Under the pieces are notes generated by a model, which made no database searches, was not told the DNA's origin, and was given only the letters and a program-made list of their open reading frames with translations. Below, piece after piece: positions 53,018 to 61,885 of a stretch of 64,000 bases of DNA; the stretch's first letter is position 1, and each line of letters opens with the position of its first letter. Source of the DNA: an uncultured Selenomonadales bacterium (GTDB taxonomy: Bacteria > Bacillota > Negativicutes > Selenomonadales > Selenomonadaceae); assembly GCA_946408355.1 (NCBI GenBank), contig CAMJRX010000003.1:23370-87369 (forward strand), read 5' to 3'. The translations under genes and the position numbers were made by a program.

Positions 53018-53052
53018 TAAAAAGGGCTCGTTAAAGCGGGTCTTTTTTGTTG
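53018..53052 (+). terminator. Terminator after GerMN gene
   Basis: AAAGGGCTCG-TTAAA-GCGGGTCTTTTTT hairpin with G-U pairs and a T-run. Confidence 0.65.
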
Positions 53053-53124
53053 CAAATGTTGCGTAAATCGCCATAAAGTTGTACAATTCAGCTGTAAAAG
53101 TTTTAAAAAGTGGAGGATTTACAT

Positions 53125-54294
53125 ATGCACAGCTTTGAATATTTTTGCCCGACGGAAATAATTTTCGGGGTTGGCGCGGAAAATCACGTCGCAGAAAAAA
53201 TTCGCAAATATGGCGGCTCCAAAGTTATGATTCTTTACGGCGGCGGCAGTGCGATTAAGAGCGGGCTTATTGATAAAGTTAAAAATTTGCTTATCGATTT
53301 TGAGTTAAAAATTTTGGGCGGCGTCAAACCGAATCCGCGCTTGAGTTTTGCTCGTCAAGCTATTCAAGAGGCAATTGACGCTAAAATAAATTTCGTGTTG
53401 GCTGTCGGCGGCGGCAGTGTTATCGACACGGCTAAGGCAGTCGCACTTGGCGCGGCTAATCCCGACGTTGACATTTGGGAGCATTGGACTAAGAAAGTTA
53501 ATCTCGAAAAATCTTTACCAGTCGGAGCAATCTTGACGATAGCGGCGGCAGGCTCTGAAACTTCTGACTCTGCTGTTTTGACGAATGAAGATACTGGCAA
53601 GAAAATGGGAACAATTACGCCGCGTCCGGTATTTGCGATTATGAATCCCGAATTCGCGTTGACGGTTCCGCATTACCCGTTGATTTGCGGAATTGCCGAT
53701 ATTATCATGCACACCCTTGAAAGATATTTTAGCAAGATTGATGGCAATGAATTTACGGATATGGTTGCTGAGTCGCTGATTAAAAATGTTATGGCGCAAT
53801 CGAAAGCACTTCTTAAAAATCCTCAAGACTTGCACGCCATGAGCGAAATAATGTGGTGCGGTTCGGTGTCGCATACGGGTTTTACGGGGCTTGGACGCGA
53901 CAGAGATTTTTCCGCGCATAAATTAGGGCACGAACTTAGCGGGCGTTATGACGTGGCGCACGGCGCGAGCTTGACTGCAGTTTGGGCGGCATGGGCGAGG
54001 ACCGTTTACACTGTTAAGCCTGAACGCTTTGCAAACTTTGCAGAAAAAATTTTCGGAATAACGGACGGAACGATTGACGAATGCGCCCGCGCAGGTATCG
54101 ACGCTATGGAAAATTATTTCCGTGAACTGGGCATGCCAACGAATTTTTCCGAACTGGGAATAGGTATTCAAAGCGACGACGAATTAAAATTTTTAGCAGA
54201 TATGGTTACTTCAAATGGCACGCAAAAAGTTGCGACATTTCAACCTCTCGACCGCGATTTAGTTTTGAAAATTTATCATAGGGCGAATCACTGA
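53125..54294 (+). CDS. Iron-containing alcohol dehydrogenase
   Basis: ATG 53125 follows GGAGGA; the tracked GTG overlaps it; 389 aa. It is of the group III (YqhD/BDH) class: FGVGAENHVAEKI, the NAD(P)-binding LAVGGGSVIDTAKAVAL, TIAAAGSETSDSAVL, and metal ligands in CGIADIIMHTLERYF, HKLGHELSGRYDVAHGASL. It reduces aldehydes such as butyraldehyde to alcohols. The gene has its own promoter region and no operon partner. Confidence 0.93.
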   Translation: MHSFEYFCPTEIIFGVGAENHVAEKIRKYGGSKVMILYGGGSAIKSGLIDKVKNLLIDFELKILGGVKPNPRLSFARQAIQEAIDAKINFVLAVGGGSVIDTAKAVALGAANPDVDIWEHWTKKVNLEKSLPVGAILTIAAAGSETSDSAVLTNEDTGKKMGTITPRPVFAIMNPEFALTVPHYPLICGIADIIMHTLERYFSKIDGNEFTDMVAESLIKNVMAQSKALLKNPQDLHAMSEIMWCGSVSHTGFTGLGRDRDFSAHKLGHELSGRYDVAHGASLTAVWAAWARTVYTVKPERFANFAEKIFGITDGTIDECARAGIDAMENYFRELGMPTNFSELGIGIQSDDELKFLADMVTSNGTQKVATFQPLDRDLVLKIYHRANH

Positions 54295-54387
54295 TAGCTA
54301 TAAAAAATTTTAAAAAAAACTTGCGCCAAAAATAAAATTTTGTGCTATAATCCCTTGCATATGCGCGAAAGGGGGGAAAATTTTTAA

Positions 54388-55338
54388 ATGAAACTGACCT
54401 CAATGCTAGTTAGGTGGAATCCGCTAAAATATCTGGGGATTATGGCAGGTTGCTTGATTGCCGCCGCGTCAATTAATACGTTCGTAGTGCCGAGTAGCCT
54501 GTTAACGGGCGGCGTAACGGGCATTGCGATTATTTTTTATTTTTTGGCGGGCTTGCCAATCGGCGCACAGACGCTGGCTTATAATGTGCCGCTATTAATC
54601 GCGTCGTATAAACTTCTCGGCAGAAAATATACAATCGACGTGGTTATCGGGACGTTAATGTTTTCATTCGCGCTGGACGCTACGAAATTTTTAGCGGCGT
54701 ATACTCCCACACAAGATTTAATGCTTGCCTCGATTTACGGCGGAATTTTTAACGGCATAGGTTACGGGATTGTTTTCCGCATGAACGGCTCGACGGGCGG
54801 TTTCGACATACTCGGCGCGATTTTTAAAAAATATTACTCAATGGACATTGGCTCGGTTATTTTCGGCTTTAACTGCTTAATCGTAATGGTGGCTGGCGGG
54901 CTGTTTAATGTAAGTTCCGCGCTGTTTACGCTAATTTGTATGTATGTTACCTCGCAGATGACTAACAAAGTTATTGACGGTATAAATCAGCGCAAAGCGA
55001 TTCTGATTATTTCCGACCACGCAAAGGACATTGCCGACGGAATTATTGCCGACATTGGGCGCGGCGTAACTTTTCTCAACGGCGAGGGCGCATATACCGG
55101 AGCACCAAAAAAGCTTGTTATGGTCGTCGTTAGCATGACGCAAATCGCTAAGATAAAAATTGTCGTCAATACTGTTGATAAAAATGCATTTATGTTAATA
55201 TTATCTGCAAGCGAAGTTATGGGGCGCGGATTCACTCGTCCCAATCGCCAAAACGTTAAGTACCGCACCGACCAAAAAATTAATCCGGAAATTGAACAAA
55301 AAATCCAAGACGCTTTAGCTAATCGCGGCGATGATTGA
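54388..55338 (+). CDS. YitT-family membrane protein (DUF161/DUF2179)
   Basis: 316 aa. Five to six membrane helices in the first 190 residues (MAGCLIAAASINTFVVPSSLLTGGVTGIAIIFYF) are followed by a cytoplasmic DUF2179 domain (KAILIISDHAKDIADGIIADIGRGVTFLNGEGAYTG and KIKIVVNTVDKNAFMLILSASEVMGRGF). The family is widespread in Firmicutes with no established substrate. ATG follows an AAAGGGGGG site. The 21-codon reading frame ATGATTGAA... overlaps its stop and is too short to call. Confidence 0.9.
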   Translation: MKLTSMLVRWNPLKYLGIMAGCLIAAASINTFVVPSSLLTGGVTGIAIIFYFLAGLPIGAQTLAYNVPLLIASYKLLGRKYTIDVVIGTLMFSFALDATKFLAAYTPTQDLMLASIYGGIFNGIGYGIVFRMNGSTGGFDILGAIFKKYYSMDIGSVIFGFNCLIVMVAGGLFNVSSALFTLICMYVTSQMTNKVIDGINQRKAILIISDHAKDIADGIIADIGRGVTFLNGEGAYTGAPKKLVMVVVSMTQIAKIKIVVNTVDKNAFMLILSASEVMGRGFTRPNRQNVKYRTDQKINPEIEQKIQDALANRGDD

Positions 55339-55482
55339 ATTAAAGGTCGTCAACATTGACGAAAAAATAAAAGTACACGTTACGGGAGGCGATTAAAAAA
55401 TTTTCTTTTAACACACTTATAGATTAGGGGCGACCGGCTTACAAAAAAATCTACTGTCGGTCGAGGGAGGAAAAAGAGTTCT

Positions 55483-56214
55483 ATGGACATTAATTACTTG
55501 TTGAACAGCGGTTTCATGATTCGCGACGGAAAAACTCTGCTGGTATTTGACGATTACGAGGATCCGGAGGGAATCGTCGACGCCGCCTATGATAAAGGGG
55601 ACTTTGACAGGCTGTATATTTTTGTTACACACGCGCACTTTGACCACTTCAGCACGCACATTCGGGCTTATGCGCAGAATACCACGCGCTACATTTTCGG
55701 CAACGACATAAAGCATACCAAGCGCGTTAAAATCTTCCCGAAAGAAAAAATTATTTACATGAAACGCTACACGGAATGGACAGACGGCGCGATTAAAGTT
55801 CGTGCGTATGATTCAACTGATGTCGGGATTTCTTTCTGGGTTGAGACGCCTTCCGGCAAGAAAATTTTCCATGCGGGCGATTTTAACTGGTGGCATTGGG
55901 AAGACGATACACCAGAAAATATAGAATTGGCTGAGAAAGTTTTTAAGCGGCAAATGAAACGGCTTGACGGCATGGAGGCTGACATTGCGTTTTTCCCCAT
56001 TGACGGGAGGTTAGGCTCTTCGCAAGAAATGGGCGCAACTGAATTTGCCTTACGGACTAGATTAAAAAGTTTCGTAGCAATGCACCGCGTTGATTATCCG
56101 CGCTGGAAACCGTCGCAAAAATTTTTGTTGATGGCGAGAACACCCGCGATTTGGTCGCCAACGACGCCTGGCGAACACCGCGCCTTTGACGGAGAAAAAT
56201 TCCTGGAGGACTAA
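55483..56214 (+). CDS. UlaG-like metallo-beta-lactamase fold hydrolase
   Basis: 243 aa. The zinc-binding HxHxDH motif appears as THAHFDHFSTHI, and there is HAGDFNWW later with the conserved Asp. It contains the LNSGFMIRDGKTLLVFDDYE opening of the family and a closing MHRVDYPRWKPSQKF. Substrate unknown. It precedes greA by 7 bp. The leader (55398-55482) has a GACCGG...CGGTCG hairpin. Confidence 0.8.
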   Translation: MDINYLLNSGFMIRDGKTLLVFDDYEDPEGIVDAAYDKGDFDRLYIFVTHAHFDHFSTHIRAYAQNTTRYIFGNDIKHTKRVKIFPKEKIIYMKRYTEWTDGAIKVRAYDSTDVGISFWVETPSGKKIFHAGDFNWWHWEDDTPENIELAEKVFKRQMKRLDGMEADIAFFPIDGRLGSSQEMGATEFALRTRLKSFVAMHRVDYPRWKPSQKFLLMARTPAIWSPTTPGEHRAFDGEKFLED

Positions 56215-56220
56215 TTAAAT

Positions 56221-56691
56221 ATGGCTGATAAAAAAATCATGCTGACTCAAGACGGCTATAACAAGCTGGTTGAGAAGTTGGACTATTTAAAGAGTGTGGG
56301 ACGCATTGAAGTTTCCGAGCGTCTCAAGGCGGCAATAGCTTTGGGTGACCTTAGCGAGAATTCCGAATATGACGACGCCAAAAACGAGCAAGGTCGCCTT
56401 GAAAGCGAAATCAGCGAACTGGAAGCTAAACTTCGCAATAGCGAAATTATTCATTCGGCAGCTCCTACGGGCAAAGTCACGATTGGCAGTACAGTAACTG
56501 TGCGCGACGTAGAACTTGACGCGATGGAAACTTATATGATAGTCGGCTCAACGGAGGCTGATCCCGATAATAATAAAATTTCGGACGAATCACCGCTTGG
56601 AGCTGCCCTTCTCGAAAAAGGCGCGGGCGTAAAGGTTCAAGTTCATGCTCCGGCGGGCATCCTTGAGTTTGAGATTTTGGACGTTAAGTGA
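56221..56691 (+). CDS. greA: Transcription elongation factor GreA
   Basis: 156 aa. The N-terminal antiparallel coiled coil has MLTQDGYNKLVEKLDYLK and the LGDLSENSEYDDAKNEQGRLE tip with catalytic acidic residues; the C-terminal FKBP-like domain has VTVRDVELDAMETYMIVGSTEADP. GreA rescues backtracked RNA polymerase by stimulating transcript cleavage. It shares the operon with the upstream hydrolase and downstream purD. Confidence 0.96.
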   Translation: MADKKIMLTQDGYNKLVEKLDYLKSVGRIEVSERLKAAIALGDLSENSEYDDAKNEQGRLESEISELEAKLRNSEIIHSAAPTGKVTIGSTVTVRDVELDAMETYMIVGSTEADPDNNKISDESPLGAALLEKGAGVKVQVHAPAGILEFEILDVK

Positions 56692-56700
56692 GGTTTTCTC

Positions 56701-57963
56701 ATGAATGTTTTACTAATCGGCGGCGGCGGTCGCGAACACGCGCTTGCATGGAAAATTTCGCAAAGTCCGTTGCTTGAAAAGTTTTTCGCTATACCCGGCA
56801 GCCCCGGCGTTGCTAACTTTGCCGAATGTGTCGAAAATATTTCAATCGAAGACAATGCCGCGCTCGTAAATTTTGCAAAAGCCAATGCGATTGATTTGGT
56901 TGTTATCGGTCCTGAAGCTCCGCTGGTAAATGGTTTAGCTGACAAACTCGACGCGGCGGGCATTAAAGCTTTTGGTCCGAAAAAAATTGCCGCACAGATT
57001 GAAGGCTCGAAAATTTTTGCTAAGCAACTCATGAAGAAATACGGCATACCGACTGCTGATTTTGAAGTTTTCGACAATCCCGACGCCGCGAAGATTTTTA
57101 TTCAAGAAAAAAATATTTTCCCAATAGTTATCAAAGCTGACGGATTGGCGGCGGGTAAGGGCGTTATCGTTGCGCAAAATTTGGACGAGGCATTGAGCGC
57201 AGTCGACGAGATGAAAACTTTTGGCGCGGCTGGCAATAAAATCGTCGTGGAAGAATTTATGGACGGCGAGGAAGCCTCTGTTCTTGCGTTGACGGACGGG
57301 GAAAAAATTTTACCGTTGATTGCCGCGCAGGATCACAAAAGAGTTTTTGACGGCGACAAAGGCTTAAATACCGGCGGCATGGGAGCTTATGCGCCCGCAC
57401 CTGTCGTTGACGAAAATATTGCCGCGCAGGTTGAAGAAAAAATTCTTAAGCCGACAATCGCCGCTCTCAAGGCAGAGGGAATTATTTATCGCGGTTGCCT
57501 CTACGCGGGATTGATGATTGTCAACGGCGAGCCTAAAGTTGTAGAGTTTAATTGCCGATTCGGCGACCCTGAAACGCAAGTTGTTTTGCCGCTTATGGAA
57601 AGCGATTTGTTGGAGCTTATGGACGCCTGCGCGGCGGGCAATTTGGCTGATAAAAAAATTTCGTGGAGCAATCAAAGTGCAGTCTGCGTAATTATGGCGA
57701 GCGGCGGTTATCCGAAGGCTTACAAAAAAAATTTGCCGATTGACGGCATTGTAAAGGCTAAAGCTTTAGGCGCAATGATTTTCCACGCGGGCACGAAAAT
57801 TTTAAACGATGAACTTGTCACAAATGGCGGGCGCGTTCTGGGCGTTACGATTACGGCACCAACTTTGCGCGAGGCTGTCGACAAAGTTTATCGTTGCGTC
57901 GAAGTTATTCATTTTGATGACGTTCACTATCGCCGAGACATTGCGTCGCGTGCATTAAAATAA
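56701..57963 (+). CDS. purD: Phosphoribosylamine-glycine ligase
   Basis: 420 aa, ATG-grasp enzyme: VLLIGGGGREHALAWKI, VVIGPEAPLVNGLAD, IVIKADGLAAGKGV, GDKGLNTGGMGAYAPAP and VVEFNCRFGDPETQVVLP. It makes GAR in purine synthesis. No other pur genes are near, so it is detached from the usual pur operon. It starts 9 bp after greA. Confidence 0.97.
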   Translation: MNVLLIGGGGREHALAWKISQSPLLEKFFAIPGSPGVANFAECVENISIEDNAALVNFAKANAIDLVVIGPEAPLVNGLADKLDAAGIKAFGPKKIAAQIEGSKIFAKQLMKKYGIPTADFEVFDNPDAAKIFIQEKNIFPIVIKADGLAAGKGVIVAQNLDEALSAVDEMKTFGAAGNKIVVEEFMDGEEASVLALTDGEKILPLIAAQDHKRVFDGDKGLNTGGMGAYAPAPVVDENIAAQVEEKILKPTIAALKAEGIIYRGCLYAGLMIVNGEPKVVEFNCRFGDPETQVVLPLMESDLLELMDACAAGNLADKKISWSNQSAVCVIMASGGYPKAYKKNLPIDGIVKAKALGAMIFHAGTKILNDELVTNGGRVLGVTITAPTLREAVDKVYRCVEVIHFDDVHYRRDIASRALK

Positions 57964-57981
57964 TTTCATAACGAAAACAAA

Positions 57982-58015
57982 ACGAGCCGTTCGATTTGAG
58001 CGGCTCTAAATTTTT
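57982..58015. terminator. Terminator between purD and htpX
   Basis: GAGCCGTTCGATTTGAGCGGCTC stem-loop between convergent genes, with a T-rich right flank and AACAAAA on the left. Confidence 0.75.
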
Positions 58016-58883
58016 ATGCAAGCAAGCGCATATCTCTAGCTTGTTCGCGCAGATGAGCAATTCTGTCGTCGGTGTCGGGGTGCGTCGAAAATAAATTCTT
58101 CAATGCCTTTTTGGAATTCTCCAACGGATTGATTATAAACATGTGAGCAGTTGCCGTTCCCGCTTTATCCATTGGTGCATAGTGTTGTGCGTGATATTCA
58201 ATTTTCTCTAAAGCATTGGCAAGATAAATCGGATTGCCGCAAATTTCGCCGCCAGTTTTATCTGCGTCATATTCCCTCGAACGCGACACGGCAAGTTGAA
58301 TCAGCGTGGCGGCAATCGGCGCAAGAATTATCGTCGCGAGTAATCCGACAATCCCGCCGTTATCATCGTCATCAGAGCGTGTGCCGAAAATCGCGCCCCA
58401 TTGAACAATATCTGCAACCATAGAAATGACGCCCGCCATAGACGCTGCGATTGTCCCGATTAAAATATCTCTGTGCTTGACGTGCGCCAATTCATGACCG
58501 AGCACGCCGGAAATTTCGTTGTAGTCAAGAGCTTTCATCAAACCTGTCGTAACTGCAACCGCCGCATTGTCGGGATTTCTGCCTGTCGCGAAGGCATTCG
58601 GAGCGTCGCTATCAATTATGTAGACGCGAGGCATTGGCAACTTTGCATTTTGCGCAAGTTTTTCAACAATGCCGTAGAGTTGCGGCGCGTCTTTATCGGA
58701 AACTTCGCGGGCATCGTAACTTTTTAAAACAATCGAATCGCTGAACCAATAGCTGAAAAAATTCATGCCGATTGCTATAACTAACATAATCATCGCGCCC
58801 ATCGAATCACCAATCGCGCCGCCTATCGCCACCATTAAACCAGTTAGCAAAGCCATTAACACAAATGTTTTGAAAATGTTCAA
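58014..58883 (-). CDS. htpX: Membrane zinc protease HtpX
   Basis: TTG 58883 follows AAGGAGG, so the 26-residue extension of the tracked ORF is rejected; 289 aa, the standard size. It has two N-terminal membrane helices (FKTFVLMALLTGLMVAIGG, AMIMLVIAIGMNFFSYW), the active site VLGHELAHVKHRD, two further helices and GGEICGNPIYLANALEKIE with the third zinc ligand. It degrades misfolded membrane proteins. Confidence 0.95.
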   Translation of the reverse strand: MNIFKTFVLMALLTGLMVAIGGAIGDSMGAMIMLVIAIGMNFFSYWFSDSIVLKSYDAREVSDKDAPQLYGIVEKLAQNAKLPMPRVYIIDSDAPNAFATGRNPDNAAVAVTTGLMKALDYNEISGVLGHELAHVKHRDILIGTIAASMAGVISMVADIVQWGAIFGTRSDDDDNGGIVGLLATIILAPIAATLIQLAVSRSREYDADKTGGEICGNPIYLANALEKIEYHAQHYAPMDKAGTATAHMFIINPLENSKKALKNLFSTHPDTDDRIAHLREQARDMRLLA

Positions 58884-58962
58884 GCTAAAACCTCCTTTTG
58901 CGCAAATTATAAAGGCCTTCACGCTTTTCGGCAAGACTTTTGCTAATATTCGGCGCGACAAA

Positions 58963-59778
58963 TTAATTTAATCCCACTCGCGCCTTAATAAAATCCTTTG
59001 CCGCCGCATGAATGACCACTTGCTCAATAAAATCGCTCAAATATTCGTCGAAAATGCCTTCGCGCTCGCAAAGCTCCGTTAATCGTTGAAAATTTTCCTC
59101 CACGTCAATTTTATACTCGATTCTGTGCAAAATTCTTGATAAATCTGCGCGGACTTCGGGCGTAAACAATTCTTTCAACGCGGCAACTTCAGCAGTACAC
59201 TTGCAAGCCTTCACCAACCAAATTTTTGTCGTCAAGTCGTCGTTATAATTGTCAAAACCGAAATTTTCCCACTCCGTAGCAGAAATATCTTCACGCTTGC
59301 CGGGCAAAAAATGTATTTCTTTATAAATCGCCTCGTCTAAAAGTTTTACCACGTCAGCCTTAGCCCAAAGTCGTTGCTCGTTATTAAAAAATCTTCCGCG
59401 TCGTAAATTTTCTAGCACTTTAACAAACCGCACATTATAAAATTCCGTCAACAATGCGCCTGAATCTTTTAACAGATGATTGAACGCCATTAACATAGCA
59501 TAAAAATTTTCTCCGACAGTCAAAATATCTTTCGCAATTATTAATTCAAACATTTTCGGCGCGGTCGGTAATTCTCCGATTAAATCGGCTCTGTATTCGT
59601 CGCAGAGTTTTTTTATTTCCGTCGACGATTCTTTTTTTAATAATGCTATCTGCGCGGCGGGCAAAATTTCTCTCAAGTTCGATAAAAATTCTTCGCCTTC
59701 AATTAATAAGACTGTCACTGGCAAAAAATTAGGCGACACGAACTGCAACAGCCCGCGCCGCTCAAAATTATTAATCAT
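58963..59778 (-). CDS. Putative methyltransferase-like protein beside OGT-type enzyme
   Basis: 271 aa, soluble. The central part (FELIIAKDILTVGENFYAMLMAFNHLLKDSGALLTEFYNVR) resembles the post-binding region of a class I SAM methyltransferase, but I see no clear GxGxG motif I, so it may be degenerate. Its start overlaps the stop of the glycosyltransferase gene by 4 nt, so both are translated together. It may modify or help place the same protein or sugar target. Confidence 0.5.
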   Translation of the reverse strand: MINNFERRGLLQFVSPNFLPVTVLLIEGEEFLSNLREILPAAQIALLKKESSTEIKKLCDEYRADLIGELPTAPKMFELIIAKDILTVGENFYAMLMAFNHLLKDSGALLTEFYNVRFVKVLENLRRGRFFNNEQRLWAKADVVKLLDEAIYKEIHFLPGKREDISATEWENFGFDNYNDDLTTKIWLVKACKCTAEVAALKELFTPEVRADLSRILHRIEYKIDVEENFQRLTELCEREGIFDEYLSDFIEQVVIHAAAKDFIKARVGLN

Positions 59779-61151
59779 ATTAACAGCTCCAAACGTTTAT
59801 AAAAATCTTCGACAAAAGTTTTCGTGTCAGTTAGTTTATCAGCGGAAATTTTTTCTGTCAACGCCGCCAATTTCGCCCGATTCGTCGCAAGTTCAACGGC
59901 TTTTTTTATGTAAGTATCAAAATTATAAACAATCAGCCCGTCGACGCCCGAAATTTTTAAAATATCTGCGCCCGTTCGTGTATGCGGCAATTCTCCACAC
60001 AAATTTAAAACCGGAACGCCCATATACAACGCCAAAGCCGTCATCATGCCGCCCGGATAAGGGAACGTGTCCAAAATTAAATCAATCTCGCTGTAATCCG
60101 TAAAGAAATTATTTTCGCCACGTCGAACTTCCGCACGTTCAATCCCAAAACTTTTCAGCCGCTCAATAAGCTCAACTTGTCGACTTTTAAGCGGCGTCGT
60201 GTCTCTGAAAATAATTTTCGCGTCGGGTAAGGCGTCCAAAATATTTTTTACGGCGTTAAGATAATCGTCGCTAAGTTTCATAAAGTTATTCAAACTACCG
60301 AACGTAAAATTTTTGTGCGGAAATGCTCGGCGGGAATTTTTTTCGCGAATCATTCGGGCATTCGGGCGAAAGGCAAACGCATTTTTTAGTTGCAAAATCT
60401 TTTCGGTAAAAATTTCGTCGTGAACAGTTAAAAATTCGTCGCCGATAAAGTAATCAATAAAATCTGCGCCCGTCGAATCAAAATAGCCTATGCCCGTCAT
60501 TTGAAACCGCGCAGGTTTGTACGCCGCAATTTGTAAAGTTGAGCCGCCCTCCGTGTGTCCGCCCAAGTCTATCAAAATATCTGTTCCCGCGTCACGAATT
60601 TTTTCAGCCGCCTCCGCAAAACTTATTTCCGCTATCTCAAAATATCCGTCAACATTGCGCCTAATTTTTTTAGTAAAATAATCTTCTTCCTTAGACAAAC
60701 TCCACGCCGTCACAGAAAATTTTTCGCGGTCATAATCCGTTAATAACGCCTCGTAAAATCTCGCCGCTGATGAGTCGCAAAAATTCGGCGATATGAACGC
60801 TACGGATATTTTCTCGGACGTTTTTTCTACCGGCGGTAAAATTTCTGCCTCGCGATAAAGTGAATTGTAAATTTCAAGCTCGTGAATCAAAGTTGGCGCG
60901 TTGAGTTGTGGCAAATAATGCAATGCGAACAAATAATTCGAGAAATGCGCCCGTTGACTGCGTAAAAATTTATCTGTCATCGCCGCGTTGAAATATGCCT
61001 GCGCGGCTCCCTCTGCGTTGCACAAATCGTGGAAACATGCCCCGATTAATTCATGTACGCGCCATTCCTCCGCCGTCTGTAAAAGTTTTTTCAATCGCTC
61101 CAATGCCTCGCGGGGTTTGCCTGCCTCCAAAAGTTTTTTCGCATTTTCCAT
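59775..61151 (-). CDS. GT41-like (O-GlcNAc transferase/SPINDLY-type) glycosyltransferase
   Basis: ATG 61151 follows GGAGGCTG; the tracked start 14 codons earlier has no site; 458 aa. A short helical TPR-like region (about 1-110, with LEAGKPREALERLKKLL) precedes the catalytic part: VAFISPNFCDSSAARFYEALL, DILIDLGGHTEGGSTLQIAAYKPA, TFGSLNNFMKLSDDYLNAVKNIL and LDTFPYPGGMMTALALYMGVPVL, all characteristic of OGT/HMW1C-type cores. A cytoplasmic protein O- or N-glycosyltransferase is likely. The donor sugar cannot be told. Confidence 0.8.
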   Translation of the reverse strand: MENAKKLLEAGKPREALERLKKLLQTAEEWRVHELIGACFHDLCNAEGAAQAYFNAAMTDKFLRSQRAHFSNYLFALHYLPQLNAPTLIHELEIYNSLYREAEILPPVEKTSEKISVAFISPNFCDSSAARFYEALLTDYDREKFSVTAWSLSKEEDYFTKKIRRNVDGYFEIAEISFAEAAEKIRDAGTDILIDLGGHTEGGSTLQIAAYKPARFQMTGIGYFDSTGADFIDYFIGDEFLTVHDEIFTEKILQLKNAFAFRPNARMIREKNSRRAFPHKNFTFGSLNNFMKLSDDYLNAVKNILDALPDAKIIFRDTTPLKSRQVELIERLKSFGIERAEVRRGENNFFTDYSEIDLILDTFPYPGGMMTALALYMGVPVLNLCGELPHTRTGADILKISGVDGLIVYNFDTYIKKAVELATNRAKLAALTEKISADKLTDTKTFVEDFYKRLELLI

Positions 61152-61195
61152 ATTATCAGCCTCCGACGTCAATTTTACCATTACGACCGCCAAAA

Positions 61196-61236
61196 TACAA
61201 AAAACCCTCCGACACTCGCCGAAGGGCTTTTTTTAC
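61196..61236 (-). terminator. Terminator of the double-glycine-leader gene
   Basis: AAAACCCTCCG...CGAAGGGCTTTTTTT hairpin with runs of A on the left and T on the right. It ends the minus-strand gene at 61253 and could also stop plus-strand transcripts. Confidence 0.7.
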
Positions 61237-61252
61237 TGCCGTGACGATTTTT

Positions 61253-61615
61253 TTACCAATTCCAATCAGATTCTTTCAGTTGCCTGCCGACATAGTTCAT
61301 TGCGTACTGCCGAGCCTGTTCCTGCGTGAGTGATTGATCGGTACCCATAATCTTATATTTATTGCCTATAAAACCGGAATTCAAGTGTGCTTCAATACCG
61401 ACATGCGACCACGCGTTTTCTATTTCCCCAATATAACATCCGTTTGACCAATACATTTTCCATGAACCGTAACGGTCGCATTGACCGGGTTTGCCTGCCA
61501 AAAGTACATTCAGAAAGCGGCTGTCATCCGCCATTTGCCATGCTTTTCCGCCAGCTACGTTGTCGAGTTCGTCGTCAGTGAGCATTTCGTCCGCGATTTT
61601 TTCCTTTGTATCCAT
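61253..61615 (-). CDS. Double-glycine leader precursor-like protein
   Basis: ATG 61615 follows GGAGGTTG; 120 aa. The N-terminus MDTKEKIADEMLTDDELDNVAGGK has the LTDDELDxVxGG leader of peptides exported and cut by C39-type peptidase transporters. The mature part of about 95 residues has two Cys (QCDRY and NGCYIGE) and many aromatic residues, ending KESDWNW. No transporter or modification enzyme is adjacent. The promoter and leader match those of the gene at 47408. It could be a bacteriocin-like or secreted effector peptide; that is an inference from the leader. Confidence 0.6.
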   Translation of the reverse strand: MDTKEKIADEMLTDDELDNVAGGKAWQMADDSRFLNVLLAGKPGQCDRYGSWKMYWSNGCYIGEIENAWSHVGIEAHLNSGFIGNKYKIMGTDQSLTQEQARQYAMNYVGRQLKESDWNW

Positions 61616-61643
61616 GTTATCAACCTCCAAATTGTTTTCTGTA

Positions 61644-61674
61644 GCTTATACGTTTGATTTCCCATTTCGTTACA
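61644..61674 (-). promoter_or_regulatory. Shared promoter element, copy 2
   Basis: On the minus strand, TGTAACGAA, 13 nt, CGTATAAGC, then TACAGAAAACAATTTGGAGG to the start codon, exactly parallel to copy 1 at 47619-47649. Confidence 0.6.
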
Positions 61675-61717
61675 TAGTTTAGCTAAAAATTTTTCCGCTG
61701 TCAAAAATTTCTCAACG

Positions 61718-61856
61718 TGAAAAATCCGCTATTACGGATTTTTGTCCCGTATTTGGGATTTTTACACCACTTTTAAGCCCCTAAATCAGAGGCTTTTTAT
61801 TAAATCGCGCCATAACGCCATTTAGCTAACTTGAAAAATCCGCTATTACGGATTTT
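61718..61856. repeat. Duplicated hairpins and terminator-like stems
   Basis: A 25-nt palindromic unit (AAAATCCGCTATTACGGATTT core) occurs at 61718-61742 and again at 61832-61856. Between them lie two more stem-loops: TCCCGTATTTGGGA and AAGCCCCTAAATCAGAGGCTTTTT (61774-61798), the latter terminator-like. Confidence 0.6.
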
Positions 61857-61885
61857 CCACTTTGAACAAAAAAATCGCCCTCAAA

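Noticed and set aside
55331-55396. 21-codon ORF MIELKVVNIDEKIKVHVTGGD after yitT
   Set aside because: It overlaps the yitT stop and has no clear ribosome binding site or recognised family; too short to support.
61253-61630. Full RiPP biosynthetic cluster
   Set aside because: Only a leader-like precursor is present; neighbours are a glycosyltransferase, repeats and RNase R, with no cyclase, radical SAM or peptidase transporter.
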